A DNA stretch of 64,000 nt from Branchipolynoe longqiensis (taxonomy: Eukaryota; Annelida; Polychaeta; Phyllodocida; Polynoidae). Of this stretch, positions 20,321 to 30,032 are shown piece after piece. The stretch is taken from positions 44,318,015 through 44,382,014 of the forward strand of contig CM059189.1 of the NCBI GenBank assembly GCA_030323885.1. Reading direction: 5' to 3'. Each line of letters opens with the position of its first letter. The stretch's first letter is position 1. The notes under the pieces were generated by a model. It was not told the DNA's origin, did not search any database, and was given only the letters and a program-made list of their open reading frames with translations. Position numbers and translations under genes: made by a program.

Positions 20321-21826
20321 TGGTGCTGTCACACTACGATGTAGCCAACGTGAGTCTGATGTGGGTGACTTTCGAAAGACCCGATGTGATATGCAAATAC
20401 GGGGCCAAGTTGAACGACACCGCGGGGTGGTCGACGTGGGTGTAACGACAGTATAACGTCATCGGAACGAGAGAGGACGTAGAAATACTATTAGTGGTAC
20501 TAGTAGTACTATTAGTGGTACTAGTAGTACTATTAGTGGTACTAGTAGTACTATTTGTGGTACTAGTATTATTATTAGTGGTACTAGTAGTACTATTTGT
20601 CGTACTAGTATTATTATTAGCGGTACTAGTAGTACTATTTGTGGTACTAGTAGTACTATTAGTGGTACTAGTAGTACTATTAGTGGTACTAGTAGTACTA
20701 TTAGTGGTGCTAGTAGTACCATTTGTGGTACTAGTAGTACTATTAGTGGTACTAGTAGTACTATTAGTGGTACTAGTAATACTATTAGTGGTACTAGTAA
20801 TACTATTAGTGGTACTACTAGTACTATTTGTGGTACTGACTAGTAGTACTATTAGTGGTACTAGTAGTACTATTAGTGGTACTAGTAATACTATTAGTGG
20901 TGCTAGTAGTACTATTTGTGGTACTAGTAGTACTATTAGTGGTACTAGTAGTACTATATGTGGTACTAGTAGTACTATTAGTGGTACTAGTAGTACTATT
21001 AGTGGTACTAGTAATACTATTAGTGGTACTACTAGTACTATTTGTGGTACTGACTAGTAGTACTATTAGTGGTACTAGTAGTACTATTAGTGGTACTAGT
21101 AATACTATTAGTGGTACTAGTAGTACTATTTGTGGTACTACTAGTACTATTAGTGGTACTAGTAGTACTATTTGTGGTACTAGTAGTACTATTAGTGGTA
21201 CTAGTAGTACTATTAGTGGTACTAGTAATACTATTAGTGGTACTAGTAGTACTATTTGTGGTACTAGTACTAGTAGTACTATTAGTGGTACTAGTAGTAC
21301 TATTAGTGGTACTAGTAGTAATATTAGTGGTACTAGGAAAAGTAGTACTATTTGTGTTACTAGTAGCACATGTAATACTAGTAGCACCTGTAATAGTAGT
21401 GGTAGTGGCAATAGTAGCACTGGTAGTACTAGTAGCACTAGAAGTGTTATTGGTATCACTAGTAGAACTAGGAGTAGCACTAGTATCACTAGTAGTACTA
21501 GTAGCACCAGAAGCACTAGTAGTACCAACCAACCAACCAGACGACATGGTCATAGCGAGAGCCTAACGTGACCATGAGCCTAACATGACCTAATGTGACC
21601 GAGAGCCTGACGTGACTGTAACATGACCGTAACGTGACGCGAACGTCTTATCAACTCGTTGAGCTACGTCAAAGTTTTTTCAACATGTCCAAAACCTTGA
21701 CGTCCTCCGACGAGAGGCGACGAGATGCGACAAGAGCTTAACATGACTTTAACGTGACCCGACGTAATGACGAAAAATCACCCACGTCGAAGTCACGTTG
21801 GCCATTACATCAGTGTGACAGCACCA
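20321..21826. mobile_element. GTCACAC-type TIR element E3 carrying a 21-bp array
   Basis: The inverted ends can be followed for over 50 bp: TGGTGCTGTCACACTACGAT on the left, and CATCAGTGTGACAGCACCA on the right. Further in, CCAACGTGA and GTGGGTGA words lie in inverted order. Flanked by TAA (20318-20320 and 21827-21829). A core with TTTTCAACATGTCCAAAAC lies at 21676-21694, about 140 bp from the right end. The long arm is filled by a 1-kb ACTAGTAGT array. No transposase. Confidence 0.9.
20485..21520 (+). repeat. 21-bp minisatellite (ACTAGTAGTACTATTAGTGG)
   Basis: About 48 copies within E3. Variants are TTTGTGGT for TTAGTGGT and AATACT for AGTACT, plus near-perfect internal duplications of about 215 bp (for example around 20835 and 21055). 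The unit is a multiple of three, so long Val/Leu or Ser/Thr frames run on both strands. They are not genes. Confidence 0.97.
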
Positions 21827-21858
21827 TAACAGCTGATACCGAGCACACAGATACCAGC

Positions 21859-21920
21859 GGTGGGGGTGGGGGTGGGGATAGGTGGGGATAGGTTGGGGTA
21901 GGTTGGGGTAGGTGGAGGTG
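21859..21920 (+). repeat. GGGGTAGGTTGGGGTAGG minisatellite
   Basis: G-rich short repeat next to E3. G-quadruplex capable. Confidence 0.85.
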
Positions 21921-21983
21921 GACGTGTGCTAACTTGTATGTACTGTATATCAGGAAACTATGAGTAAACCACCATTTTGTCAA

Positions 21984-22395
21984 ACCGGACGTGATGGCCG
22001 AGACGGTAGAGTGCAGGCATCCCGTGTGGAAGTTTGGGAGTTCGAAATCCCAGCCAAGTGATAGATATGACTCATAAAATTTACACTTGTCGTTACTTAG
22101 CCTTGCACTCGGCAATACTAGGATAGAACAAGGACTGGTTAGCATAGTATCAGGATAATGTGACTGTAGGATATCGGGTCATCATGCATGGTGCCAGCGG
22201 CCTGGTCTCCCAGTAGGGCAGCACTACAAAGTCACCATGAGCGCACACTGTCACAAAGTCTGTCTTATTTAACGACGCCTCTAGAACACATGGATTTTTA
22301 TCATCGGTTATTGGACGTCAATCATACTGTCACAAGTCGGTACCCGTCCTGATATAGCATTAAATGTTGCCAGGACGTAAAACTCCAACAACCAT
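21984..22395 (+). mobile_element. SINE-A copy with SINE-B fragment inside
   Basis: Head ACCGGACGTGATGGCCGAGA, body, then an inserted fragment at 22257-22324, then the tail to AAAACTCCAACAACC. Confidence 0.9.
22257..22324 (-). mobile_element. SINE-B tail fragment, 10-bp duplication
   Basis: Reverse tail TTATTTAACGACGCCTCTAG and GATTTTTATCATCGGTTATT, bracketed by ACTGTCACAA at 22247-22256 and 22325-22334. A 68-bp 5'-truncated SINE-B that inserted into a SINE-A, so it is younger than its host copy. Confidence 0.88.
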
Positions 22396-22456
22396 CCAAG
22401 CAAAAATTCTGTCTGCATGGATCTTAATCACTTAGGGTAAATTTCACCTTACCGCC

Positions 22457-22783
22457 CTCCGGGTGCAATGCCCTAATCAGTAGAGCGCAGGCCTTGCATG
22501 CGACGGGTTGGGAGTTTGGTTCCCAGTTGAGTCAAATCAATGACTTTAAAATTGATACTTGTCGTTTCCTAGCCTGGCGCTCTGCATTAATAGGATAGGG
22601 CAAGGACTGGTTAGGTCAGTGTCAGGATAATTTGACCAAGTGTGATATTGGGTCATGGTGCCAGTGGCTTGATTTCCCAGTGGGGCAGCACTATAAAGTT
22701 GCTATGAGTGTGCACTGCTCAAGTCGGTATCCGTCCTGCTATGACCTTAGATGCTGCCAGTACATAAAACTCCAACAACAACC
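22457..22783 (+). mobile_element. SINE-A copy
   Basis: Head CTCCGGGTGCAATGCCCTAA, body and the tail GCCAGTACATAAAACTCCAA. Belongs to the GGGTGCGG-head, CTCCAA-tail subfamily. Confidence 0.88.
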
Positions 22784-22873
22784 AATGAACCATACCGCCT
22801 ATATTTTCCCATCGCTATGTACACCACTTATACTAGTCATAGTGCATTATGTACATTAGTGCACTTGATGTGG

Positions 22874-23211
22874 AACCAGACGGGATGGCCGAATGAGTTA
22901 GAGCGTCCGTCTCCCGTGTTGGTAGATCGTGGGGTCGTGGGTTCGAACCCTAGTCGAGTCAAACAAATTACTTAAAAATTGATACTTGTTGCTTCCGAGC
23001 CTGGCACTCGGCATTATTAGGATAGGGCAAGGACTGGTTGGCTCAGTGTTAGGATAATGTGACTGAGTGGGATATCAGGTCATGGTGCTGGTGGCCTGGT
23101 CTTCCAGTGGGGCAGTACTATAAAGTCGCCATGAGTGTGCACTGTCACAAGTCAGAACCCGTCCTGATATGACCTTAGATGTTGCGAGGATGTAAAACAA
23201 CAACAAACAAA
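22874..23211 (+). mobile_element. full SINE-A with 12-bp duplication
   Basis: Bracketed by CACTTGATGTGG (22862-22873) and CACTTGAGGTGG (23212-23223), one mismatch. The CAGACGGGATGGCCGAATGA head and the AACAACAAACAAA tail mark the second subfamily. Confidence 0.93.
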
Positions 23212-23360
23212 CACTTGAGGTGGTAAACTTATTTAACGGTGGCTTACAACGATTATACACTTATTTGTGTTAATAGCTACAACCCCACCCTTTTTACATC
23301 CACAGCTGCACATATCTCACGCCAGCCTCATCGAGGTTATGACTTACTATTGATATAATA

Positions 23361-23388
23361 ATTATTATTATTATTATTATTATTATTG
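23361..23388. repeat. (ATT)n microsatellite
   Basis: Nine ATT units immediately before SINE-C. Confidence 0.9.
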
Positions 23389-23888
23389 TAGTGGTCTGCA
23401 CTGACCTCTCAGGCAAGGAGCTGCATAGACAGGTAGGCGTGGGTAGTGTGTTGATATCAGGGAGCCTAGGTGGTGTAATGGTTAGCACACTGGCCCGGAA
23501 TGCAAAGAGATGTGGGTTCGAGTCCCGCTCTAGGCGCAATATTTCCCATTTTCATCACCCCCATGACACTGGTTGCCGTGACCATGATCCTGTACAAGCT
23601 ACGCGCTGTATAGTTGTTGAACCTACCCTGTGTATGTATGTAAGTGCATTGCCTGTATGTATGTAATTGTAAGTATTAAAAGACTTACAATTCCAGGGGG
23701 ACGAGTGTAGTGGTCTGCACTGACCTCTCAGGCAAGGAGCTGCATAGACAGGTAGGCGTGGGTAGTGTGTTGATATCAGGGAGCCTAGGTGGTGTAATGG
23801 TTAGCACACTGGCCCGGAATGCAAAGAGATGTGGGTTCGAGTCCCACTCTAGGCGCAATACTTCCTATTTTCATCACCCCCATGACAT
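23389..23888 (+). mobile_element. SINE-C tandem one-and-a-half-mer
   Basis: A 319-bp unit starting GTGGTCTGCACTGACCTCTC is followed by a second, 3'-truncated copy at 23710. Each contains a 72-nt tRNA-like segment (first at 23464-23535) and TTTCATCACCCCCATGAC. The unit junction is AATTCCAGGGGGACGAGT. The same dimer layout recurs at 31825 and 56702. Confidence 0.9.
23464..23535 (+). other. tRNA-Gln-like segment of SINE-C
   Basis: 72 nt with a 7-bp acceptor stem (GCCTAGG with TCTAGGC, one G-U), an A box in TGGTGTAATGGTTAGCAC, and a T arm GTGGGTTCGAGTCCCGC. The order and D-arm resemble animal tRNA-Gln. The anticodon stem does not pair well, so this is a retroposon head and promoter, not a working tRNA. 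Confidence 0.75.
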
Positions 23889-24159
23889 TATCATATATAT
23901 TCTATGTGAATAAATCACATGTTGCAAACTTGCTTTCTGTTGTCCTTGCGAGTGATGTGAATTACACTACATACATGCACGGTATTATATATTTTAAGAA
24001 TTGTAAGTGGATTAATATAAGACCCCGCTTTACAGTTGAATTAATTTGTATCTGATACAATTTAGTTCTTTACTTTTGAGTATTGAAAGTAATGTTACTA
24101 TACTTTCTACTTTTATTTATTATATTTATTATTTCTATGGTATTAGTAATGTATACATA
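23889..24159. other. unassigned AT-rich stretch
   Basis: No gene or repeat recognised. Confidence 0.5.
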
Positions 24160-24342
24160 GTGTAGTGGTCTGCACTGACCTCTCAGGCAAGGAGCCGCAT
24201 ATACAGGTACGCGTGGGTAGTGTGTTGATATCAGGGAGCCTGGTGGTGTAATGGTTAGCACACTGGCCCGGAATGCAAAGAGATGTGGGTTCGAGTCCCG
24301 CTCTAGGCACAATATTTCCCATTTTCATCACCCCCATGACAA
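24160..24342 (+). mobile_element. SINE-C monomer
   Basis: Same start (AGTGGTCTGCACTGACCTCT), tRNA-like part and end (CATCACCCCCATGAC) as the 3'-truncated unit of the dimers. Here it stands alone. Confidence 0.9.
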
Positions 24343-24589
24343 TATGTTATTTTTCAATGGGGAAAGCACCTCATAAGAATTGTATTTCTGATTTCTCCTT
24401 TTTCATGTGAAACATTGATATAAATATCAACTTGTATGTACAATGATCATGTGGAAATACATATTGCATTATTATTATCATTTTATATTTTGTTATATTA
24501 TAATTATTATAATTTTTTTAATTTTATAATAATAAGTTTTATCATTATTATTATCATTATTATTGTTTATTTATATTTTAAGTATATAC
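24343..24589. other. unassigned, very AT-rich stretch
   Basis: (ATT)/(TAT) runs. Nothing recognised. Confidence 0.5.
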
Positions 24590-24727
24590 TTAGGCTGCCT
24601 CCAGAAAAACGGAAAATCCAGATATCCTCGCCACTTCCAGTGCCAAGCTTGCCGGATAGTTGGTCCGGTGCCTGTATATCCTTGGGGGCGATGTGCTCCT
24701 GCTCGTGCAGTGTTATCATAACGTCAC
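24590..24727 (-). CDS. candidate internal exon, unassigned
   Basis: On the minus strand a 138-bp island lies between a TAG acceptor (plus-strand CTA at 24728-24730) and a GTATAT donor (24584-24589). It reads through without stops and looks protein-like: DVMITLHEQEHIAPK near the start, and GTGSGEDIWIFRFSGG near the end. Both ends are in phase 1, so it could be a cassette exon. The flanks are AT-rich, as introns often are, but the acceptor lacks a good pyrimidine tract. The plus strand is also open, though its translation is Ser/Cys/Pro-rich and less convincing. I do not recognise the family. It has the same orientation as the stronger exon at 43791 but there is no proof that they belong together. 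Confidence 0.28.
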
Positions 24728-24895
24728 CTACTTTAAACAGCGACTAATACATATTACTCTATTTGCAGGTGCTCTACTGTCCACATGGCCATGTTTACAG
24801 TGATTATAGCTCCGGCATATATATATATATTATTAATACAGCCAGTGGCCGGGGGTTGGTGTACACAAACATCACTGCCGTGTGTGAGTGACTGT

Positions 24896-24970
24896 GGTGG
24901 TGGTGGTGGTGGTGGTGGTGGTGGTGGTGGTGGTGGTAGTGGTAGTGGTAGTGGTAGTGGTAGTGGTGGT
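24896..24970 (+). repeat. (GGT)n / (AGTGGT)n microsatellite
   Basis: About fourteen GGT units, then AGTGGT units. Confidence 0.95.
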
Positions 24971-25004
24971 TATGGTGTGGTGGCTGTGTTGGTGTTGGTG
25001 GAAT

Positions 25005-25190
25005 TCAAGAAGAAGGCAGGAAGCCCTCGAAAAGACTTCAAGAAATATTCTGGAAGACCTAGAGAGGACCTCAGTAAGTCCATTGGAAGACGTCAAAAGG
25101 ACCTGTGTAAGTAAGTCTTCACGAAGATATCGAAAGACCCTCATGAATACCTCAGGAGACCATCGGCAGGACCTCACATTTCAGCCACAG
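25005..25190 (+). repeat. degenerate 33-bp repeat
   Basis: Five diverged units sharing the pattern GAAGACCT-AG-AGGACCT, spaced about 33 bp. Conceptual translation gives an 11-residue periodicity (RKDFKKYSG, REDLSKSIG, RQKDLCK), but the frame breaks after three units (stop near 25112). I treat it as an old minisatellite, not a gene. Confidence 0.6.
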
Positions 25191-25223
25191 TGACAGGGAG
25201 GAGATCGGGTCGACATGTGCAAG

Positions 25224-25578
25224 CCGGTGTCGTGGTTTATAACCCCGGCGTGATCGCATCCGCTGCCGTGGCTTCTGCGTATGCGCGGATTTTAAGCGGC
25301 CTTGAGCAATCTTCATACAGAAAAAGTGAAATATCTCTAAAACTACACCACTTAGAAACAAACTGCTTGGTACACATATAGAAAACATATTCAACGAATA
25401 GATTATATTAAATTTATACGGTTAGGGTTGTGCATTTCTATTAATTTTTAATAGTGGCAGTGTGTATTCGTTCTGCAGCCGAGCTGCGCGCACATACACA
25501 ATGTTTACAAACTCCGCGCATGCGCAGAAGCCACGGCAGGGGATGCGATCACGCCGGGGTTATAAACCACGACACCGG
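25224..25578. mobile_element. foldback element with 66-bp arms
   Basis: Left arm 25224-25289 (CCGGTGTCGTGGTTTATAAC to TGCGTATGCGCGGA) and right arm 25513-25578 are inverted copies with only about two mismatches over 66 bp. An AT-rich loop of 223 bp separates them. No coding sequence. The near-identity of the arms suggests recent movement or gene conversion. No target duplication was resolved. Confidence 0.85.
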
Positions 25579-25824
25579 ACGGTCTTCGCAGGTTATGTAA
25601 CCCATCAGAGGCACAATGGCGGCCAGGTGTACGGCGGGAACCAGCCGGACAGCCGCACTCCCTCACCTCTACACACACACAAGTCCACCCTCTCCCTCGT
25701 CTACCCCTCCCCCTTCCCTCTCCCACCTACGATTTCTTAGGCATGACCTATTCTCAGTCGGTAGGACTTAGGAGCCCGCTTCACGTGACCCGTTCGACCA
25801 GTGGGGGTGAAGTGGCGACGGCTC

Positions 25825-26520
25825 AGGGCGGGGACGGGGACGGGGACGGGGGCGGGGACGGGGACGGGGACGGGGACGGGGACGGAGACGGGCACGGGGA
25901 CGGGACACGGGCACGGGGCGGGGCAGGGAGGGGAGGAGGACGGGGATGGGGACGGAGACAGGGGACGGAGACGGAGACGGAGACGGGGACGGGGATGGGA
26001 CGGGGACGGAGACGGAGACTGGGTGGGGGGGGGGGGGGGAGGGAGGGAGGGGAGGGGAGGGGCGAAGAGGGAGACGGGAACAGGGACGGGGACAGGGATG
26101 GGGCGACGGGGACAGGGATGGGGACGGAGGACGGAATGGAGATGGGGTGGGGCATGGGCAGGGCGAAGACGGTTGGGGCGGGCCGGGCCGAAGGCGGGGC
26201 GGGGCGAAGATGGGGTGGGGCAGGGTGAAGACGGGGTGAGGCGGGGCGAAGACGGGGTGGGGCGGGGCGGGCCGAAGGCGGGGCTGGGTGAAGACGGGGT
26301 GGGGCGGGGCAAAGACGGGGCGGGGCAAAGACGGGGCGGGGCAAAGATGGGGTGGGGCGGGGTGAAGACTAGGTGGGGCGGGGCGAAGACGGGGTGGGGC
26401 GGCGCGAAGACGGGGTGGGGCGAAGATGGGGTGAAGACGGGGTGGGGCCGGAGCAGGGCGGGGAGGAGACGGGATGGAGATGGAGATGGAGACAAGGACA
26501 AGGACAAGGACAAGGACGAG
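25825..26520 (+). repeat. G-rich minisatellites (GGGGAC, GGCGGGGCGAAGAC)
   Basis: Begins with GACGGGGACGGG hexamers. From about 26200 it becomes irregular 17-24-bp units of the type GGCGGGGCGAAGACGGGGT. It ends in GACAAG and GGAGAT units. All frames across it are artefacts. Confidence 0.95.
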
Positions 26521-26713
26521 CACGGGGACGGTCACTCACTTCCTAGTCACTCACACATTCATTCACTCACGCACTCACGCACTCACACACACTCACTCAC
26601 ACACTCAGCCTTCCTTCGCTGGTTCCTTTGATTCCATCCTACTCTACTTCCGGTTGGATAACGGTGTGCAAGAGAGCGACGGTTGCGTCATTACAGACGA
26701 TCACACTGCGTGC
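26521..26713. other. CACT-rich then unassigned stretch
   Basis: A short CACTCA/CACAC run (26530-26605), then about 100 bp of unique-looking sequence. No gene. Confidence 0.6.
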
Positions 26714-26718
26714 ACTGA

Positions 26719-26746
26719 CCCCCCCCCCCCCCCCCCCCCCCCCCCC
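26719..26746 (+). repeat. poly(C) tract, 28 nt
   Basis: Run of 28 C lying between the left target duplication and the head of the SINE-A copy that follows. Confidence 0.92.
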
Positions 26747-27100
26747 ATCGACCAGATAGGGTGGCCAAATGAGTTGAGCGTCCGTCTCCTGTTTTGGGAG
26801 ATCGGGGGATCCGAACCCATGCGTTCGTTGCTTCGCACACTGGTCGAATCAAATCAATGACTTAAAATTGATACTTGTTGCTTCCTAGCCTGGCGCTCTG
26901 CATTATTAGGTTCGGGCAAGGACTGGTTGGCTCAATATCAGGATAATGTGACTGAGTGGAATATCAGGTCATGGTGCTGGCAGCCTGGTCGCCCAGTGGG
27001 GCAGCACTATGAAGCTACCATGAGTGCACACTGTCACAAGTCAGAACCCTTCCTTACATGACCTTAGATGTTGCTAGGATGTAAAACAAGAAACAAACAA
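26747..27100 (+). mobile_element. SINE-A with 10-bp duplication next to poly(C)
   Basis: The right duplication ACTGACCCCC (27101-27110) matches 26714-26723 on the left. The left copy then continues into the 28-C run. Head CCAGATAGGGTGGCCAAATG, with a small insertion (CATGCGTTCGTTGCTTCG) near the B box. Confidence 0.88.
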
Positions 27101-27110
27101 ACTGACCCCC

Positions 27111-27444
27111 AATAACTCACGGCAGGCAATGTCACCATCTGGTACACGTGGTGACCTGTCACCCACGAAGGGACCTTCTAAATGGGAGTGGTGCGTGACA
27201 CACAGCTGGGCTGTATCAACACCCTCTGGAGCTGCGACCATCTGGATGTCCAAAGGGCAGTGCTTTTAAATCATCTCCAGATTTCAATCCCTTTACAAAT
27301 TAGCATAATAGCAATGAACGCAGAGTTTTGCACATTACGGCAGTGCTGCACTGCAGGAATAATGCATATGGGGGATTGATTGATTGATTGATCGATTACC
27401 GGTAAGTTTATTACTAAAAGCCAGGTCGGTAACAAGAGCCATTT
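27111..27444. other. unassigned stretch
   Basis: (GATT)n-like run near 27377. Otherwise nothing recognised. Confidence 0.5.
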
Positions 27445-27459
27445 CACGGGGAGAAGATG

Positions 27460-27794
27460 TTTGTTTGTTGTTTTATGTCCTAGCAACATCTAAGGTCATA
27501 TCAGGATGGGTACTGACTTGTGACAGTGCGCACTCATATTGACTTTATAGTGCTGCCCCACTGGGAGACTAGGCCACCAGCACCATCACCTGATATCCCA
27601 CTCAGTCACATTATCCTGACACTGAGCCAACCAGTCCTTGCCCTATCCTAATAATGCAGAGCGCCTGGCTAGGAAGCGACAAGTATACATTTTTAAGTCA
27701 TTGGTTTGACTCGACCAGGGTTCGAACCGACGATCCCATGGTCTACCAACATGGGAGACGGTCCTCTAACTCACTCGGCCATCTCGTCTGGTCA
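27460..27794 (-). mobile_element. full SINE-A with 15-bp duplication
   Basis: Bracketed by CACGGGGAGAAGATG (27445-27459) and CACGGGGATAAGATG (27795-27809), one mismatch. Reverse orientation. Head ends GGCCATCTCGTCTGGT. Confidence 0.94.
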
Positions 27795-27919
27795 CACGGG
27801 GATAAGATGGTATCTATTCTGTCAGTCTTGTCAATCACATTCACATGCCTCTGCATTATGGTGTCTGTGGGGTTACCTTACTCCAAGAGACTTTGGTAGT
27901 GACGTCCTTTCCAGCTACT

Positions 27920-27997
27920 TTGTTTGTTTATTTGTTTATTGTTTAACATCCTAGCAACATCAACGGCCACGCCAATATCAGGACGGGTACCGACTTG
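27920..27997 (-). mobile_element. SINE-A tail fragment
   Basis: Tail words GTTTAACATCCTAGCAACAT and CAGGACGGGTACCGACTTG, with an extra GGCCACGCCAA inside. Directly precedes another SINE-A. Confidence 0.85.
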
Positions 27998-28002
27998 TTG
28001 GT

Positions 28003-28664
28003 TGGTTGGTTGGTTGTTGGAGTTTTACATCCTGGCAACATCTAATGTCATATCAGGATGGGAACCGACTTGTGACACTGCAAACTCCTGACTACTATAT
28101 AGTACTGCCCTACTGGGAGACCAGGTAATGGCACCATGACCTGATATCCCACACAGTCATAATATCTTGATACTGTGCTAACCAGTCCTTGTCCTATCCT
28201 ATCAATGCAGAGTGCCAGGCTAGGAAGCGACGGATCAATGTTTGTAAAGGATTGGTTTGATCCACAGGAAGCCAGCCAGCACTCTTCGCCAATTCGGACA
28301 GGAGCGGGACGAGTAGCTCAGGTGGTAGCGCGCCCACCTGTGAAGGTGCGGGTCATCCGATTGATTCTGTTCAGTGGACCCATTTGCAGTTTTGGCTATT
28401 TTCCGTTCCAACCAGTGGTCCACAACTGATTCAAAGGCTGTGGTATGTGCTGTCCTGTCTGTGGGAAAGTGCATATAAAAGACCCCCTGCTGCTCATCGG
28501 AAAGAGAAGCCTATGTGGCAGCAACAGGTTTCCTCCAAAGAAATATGTCAGAATGACCAAATGCTTTACGTCCAATAGCCGATGATGAAAATCAATGTGC
28601 CCTAGAGGCGTCGTTAAATAAAACAAGCTTTCCTTTTTCCAATTCGGACAGCCCTCCTCCGGTC
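28003..28664 (-). mobile_element. SINE-A copy split by SINE-B in its head
   Basis: Reverse SINE-A from TTGGTTGGTTGTTGGAGTTT to the head. The sequence resumes after 28638 as CCAATTCGGACAGCCCTCCT and ends at CCGGTC. Confidence 0.88.
28302..28638 (+). mobile_element. full SINE-B with perfect 13-bp duplication
   Basis: Bracketed by CCAATTCGGACAG (28289-28301 and 28639-28651). The head has an A box (GTAGCTCAGGTGGTAGCGCG). The body and tail are as in the copy at 7393, ending GTCGTTAAATAAAACAAGC. The only copy here with an intact tRNA-like head. Its insertion point is the tRNA-like head of an older SINE-A. Confidence 0.95.
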
Positions 28665-29111
28665 AATATGACAGAAACTCAAAACCATCAGAATATGCAA
28701 ATTTAACATAACATAGAATGGGAATGATTTCAGTGGTTGAAAAATCCTGCAGTTGTCCCTCTGACCTGTAAGCAAACCACATCTCGGCGTACCTGTCTTT
28801 ACCCCTTCACCCTAGGCTACCCGCCGTGACCTCAGCCATGCCACCTGGTGGCAAGCATCCAAACTGAGGAGGCGGAAGTTCCTACCCGACTTCCTCCCCA
28901 TAATGCACGGCAGCGACAGACGAAAGATTTAAAGTGCTGCCGTTCGATCATAGCAGCTGACTCGTTGAGCCCGTTTCATCTAAATATTTTTCGGTAGAAA
29001 AATTAAATTGACTCCAAAATAGACAACTCCTACATTATGCTAAATAGCTCTAGCTGGAATGGTGCATTCTATAGTACACTGCTTTATTACTCAGCAGCAC
29101 ACATATATATG
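28665..29111. other. unassigned stretch
   Basis: Unique-looking, moderately GC-rich between 28780 and 28930. No open frame with convincing splice sites. No gene called. Confidence 0.5.
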
Positions 29112-29550
29112 AACCCCAGTTGGGATGCGTCTAGCAGTTACAGTGCATTCTTACTGACGTGAGGTCATGAGTTCGATCCTTGGTTATGATCAAAGACATT
29201 GGTTTTTGTTTCTAGTTTACAAGTTGCTAAGCATGAATCGACTAGGGGAAGGGCCGAGCCTACCGGCTCGGGAATCTACTTACTGTGTGAGGTCATGAGT
29301 TCGATTCTAGGTCAGGTTAAATCAAAGACATCGGCTCTTGTTTCTACTTCACAAGTTGCTGGGGATGAATGGACTACGGCAGCGACTGTTTGGCCCAGCG
29401 TCAAGATAATGTGACAAAGCGGTTATGGTGCCAGCGACATAGCATTGCAAAGGGGCAGCACTATAAAGTCACCATCAGTGCAGGCGTGTCGCATTTCGGT
29501 ACCCGTCCTGATATGACTTTGGATGTTGCTAGGACATAGAACCCCAATAT
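29112..29550 (+). mobile_element. diverged SINE-A with duplicated variant head
   Basis: Two successive copies of a variant head (TGAGGTCATGAGTTCGATCC at 29161 and TGAGGTCATGAGTTCGATTC near 29290), each with GACAT(T/C)GG and TTACAAGTTGCT-type words. Only the second continues into the SINE-A body and tail (GGCAGCACTATAAAGTCACC, GATGTTGCTAGGACATAG). It suggests a SINE-A lineage that exchanged its head. Confidence 0.75.
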
Positions 29551-29701
29551 ATCATTGCTGGTGTGTGTGGTGCAGTGGTCTCATGGGGGACAGCATAGTA
29601 AGTAATTTCTGAAGGCATATCTGACTGAGTATGATATACCACACAGCAGGATATAACCATGTACACCAGAGACCACCGTGGAGCAGTTTTACCATGCAGA
29701 C

Positions 29702-30032
29702 ACCAGACGTGGTGGCCGAATTGGTAGAGCGTAGGCTTCTCGTGCGGAAGGTCGGGAGTTCGATATCCGCTCGACTCAAACCAATGACTTATAAAACTGA
29801 TACCTGTCGCTACCTAGCCTGGTACTCGGCTTTAATAGGATGGGACAAGGACTGGTTAGCACAGTATCAGGATAATTTGACTGTGTGGAATATCAGGTCA
29901 TGGTGCCACCAGCCTGGTCTCCCATTTGGGCACCACTATAAAGTCAACATGAGTGCACACTGCCACAAGTCAGTACCTGTCCTGGTATGACCTTGGGTGA
30001 TGCTAGGATGTAAAACAACAACAAAACAAAAG
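29702..30032 (+). mobile_element. SINE-A copy, CGTGCGGAAG subfamily
   Basis: Head ACCAGACGTGGTGGCCGAAT and the box CGTGCGGAAGGTCGGGAGTT. Tail AAAACAACAACAAAACAAAA. Close to the reverse copy at 974-1311. Confidence 0.92.

Noticed and set aside
20494..21571. Long Val/Leu and Ser/Thr open frames on both strands
   Set aside because: They arise from a 21-bp tandem unit without stops in several frames. No domain or codon signal.
25737..26631. Several overlapping frames of 160-276 codons
   Set aside because: All lie in a G-rich minisatellite and are mutually overlapping on both strands.
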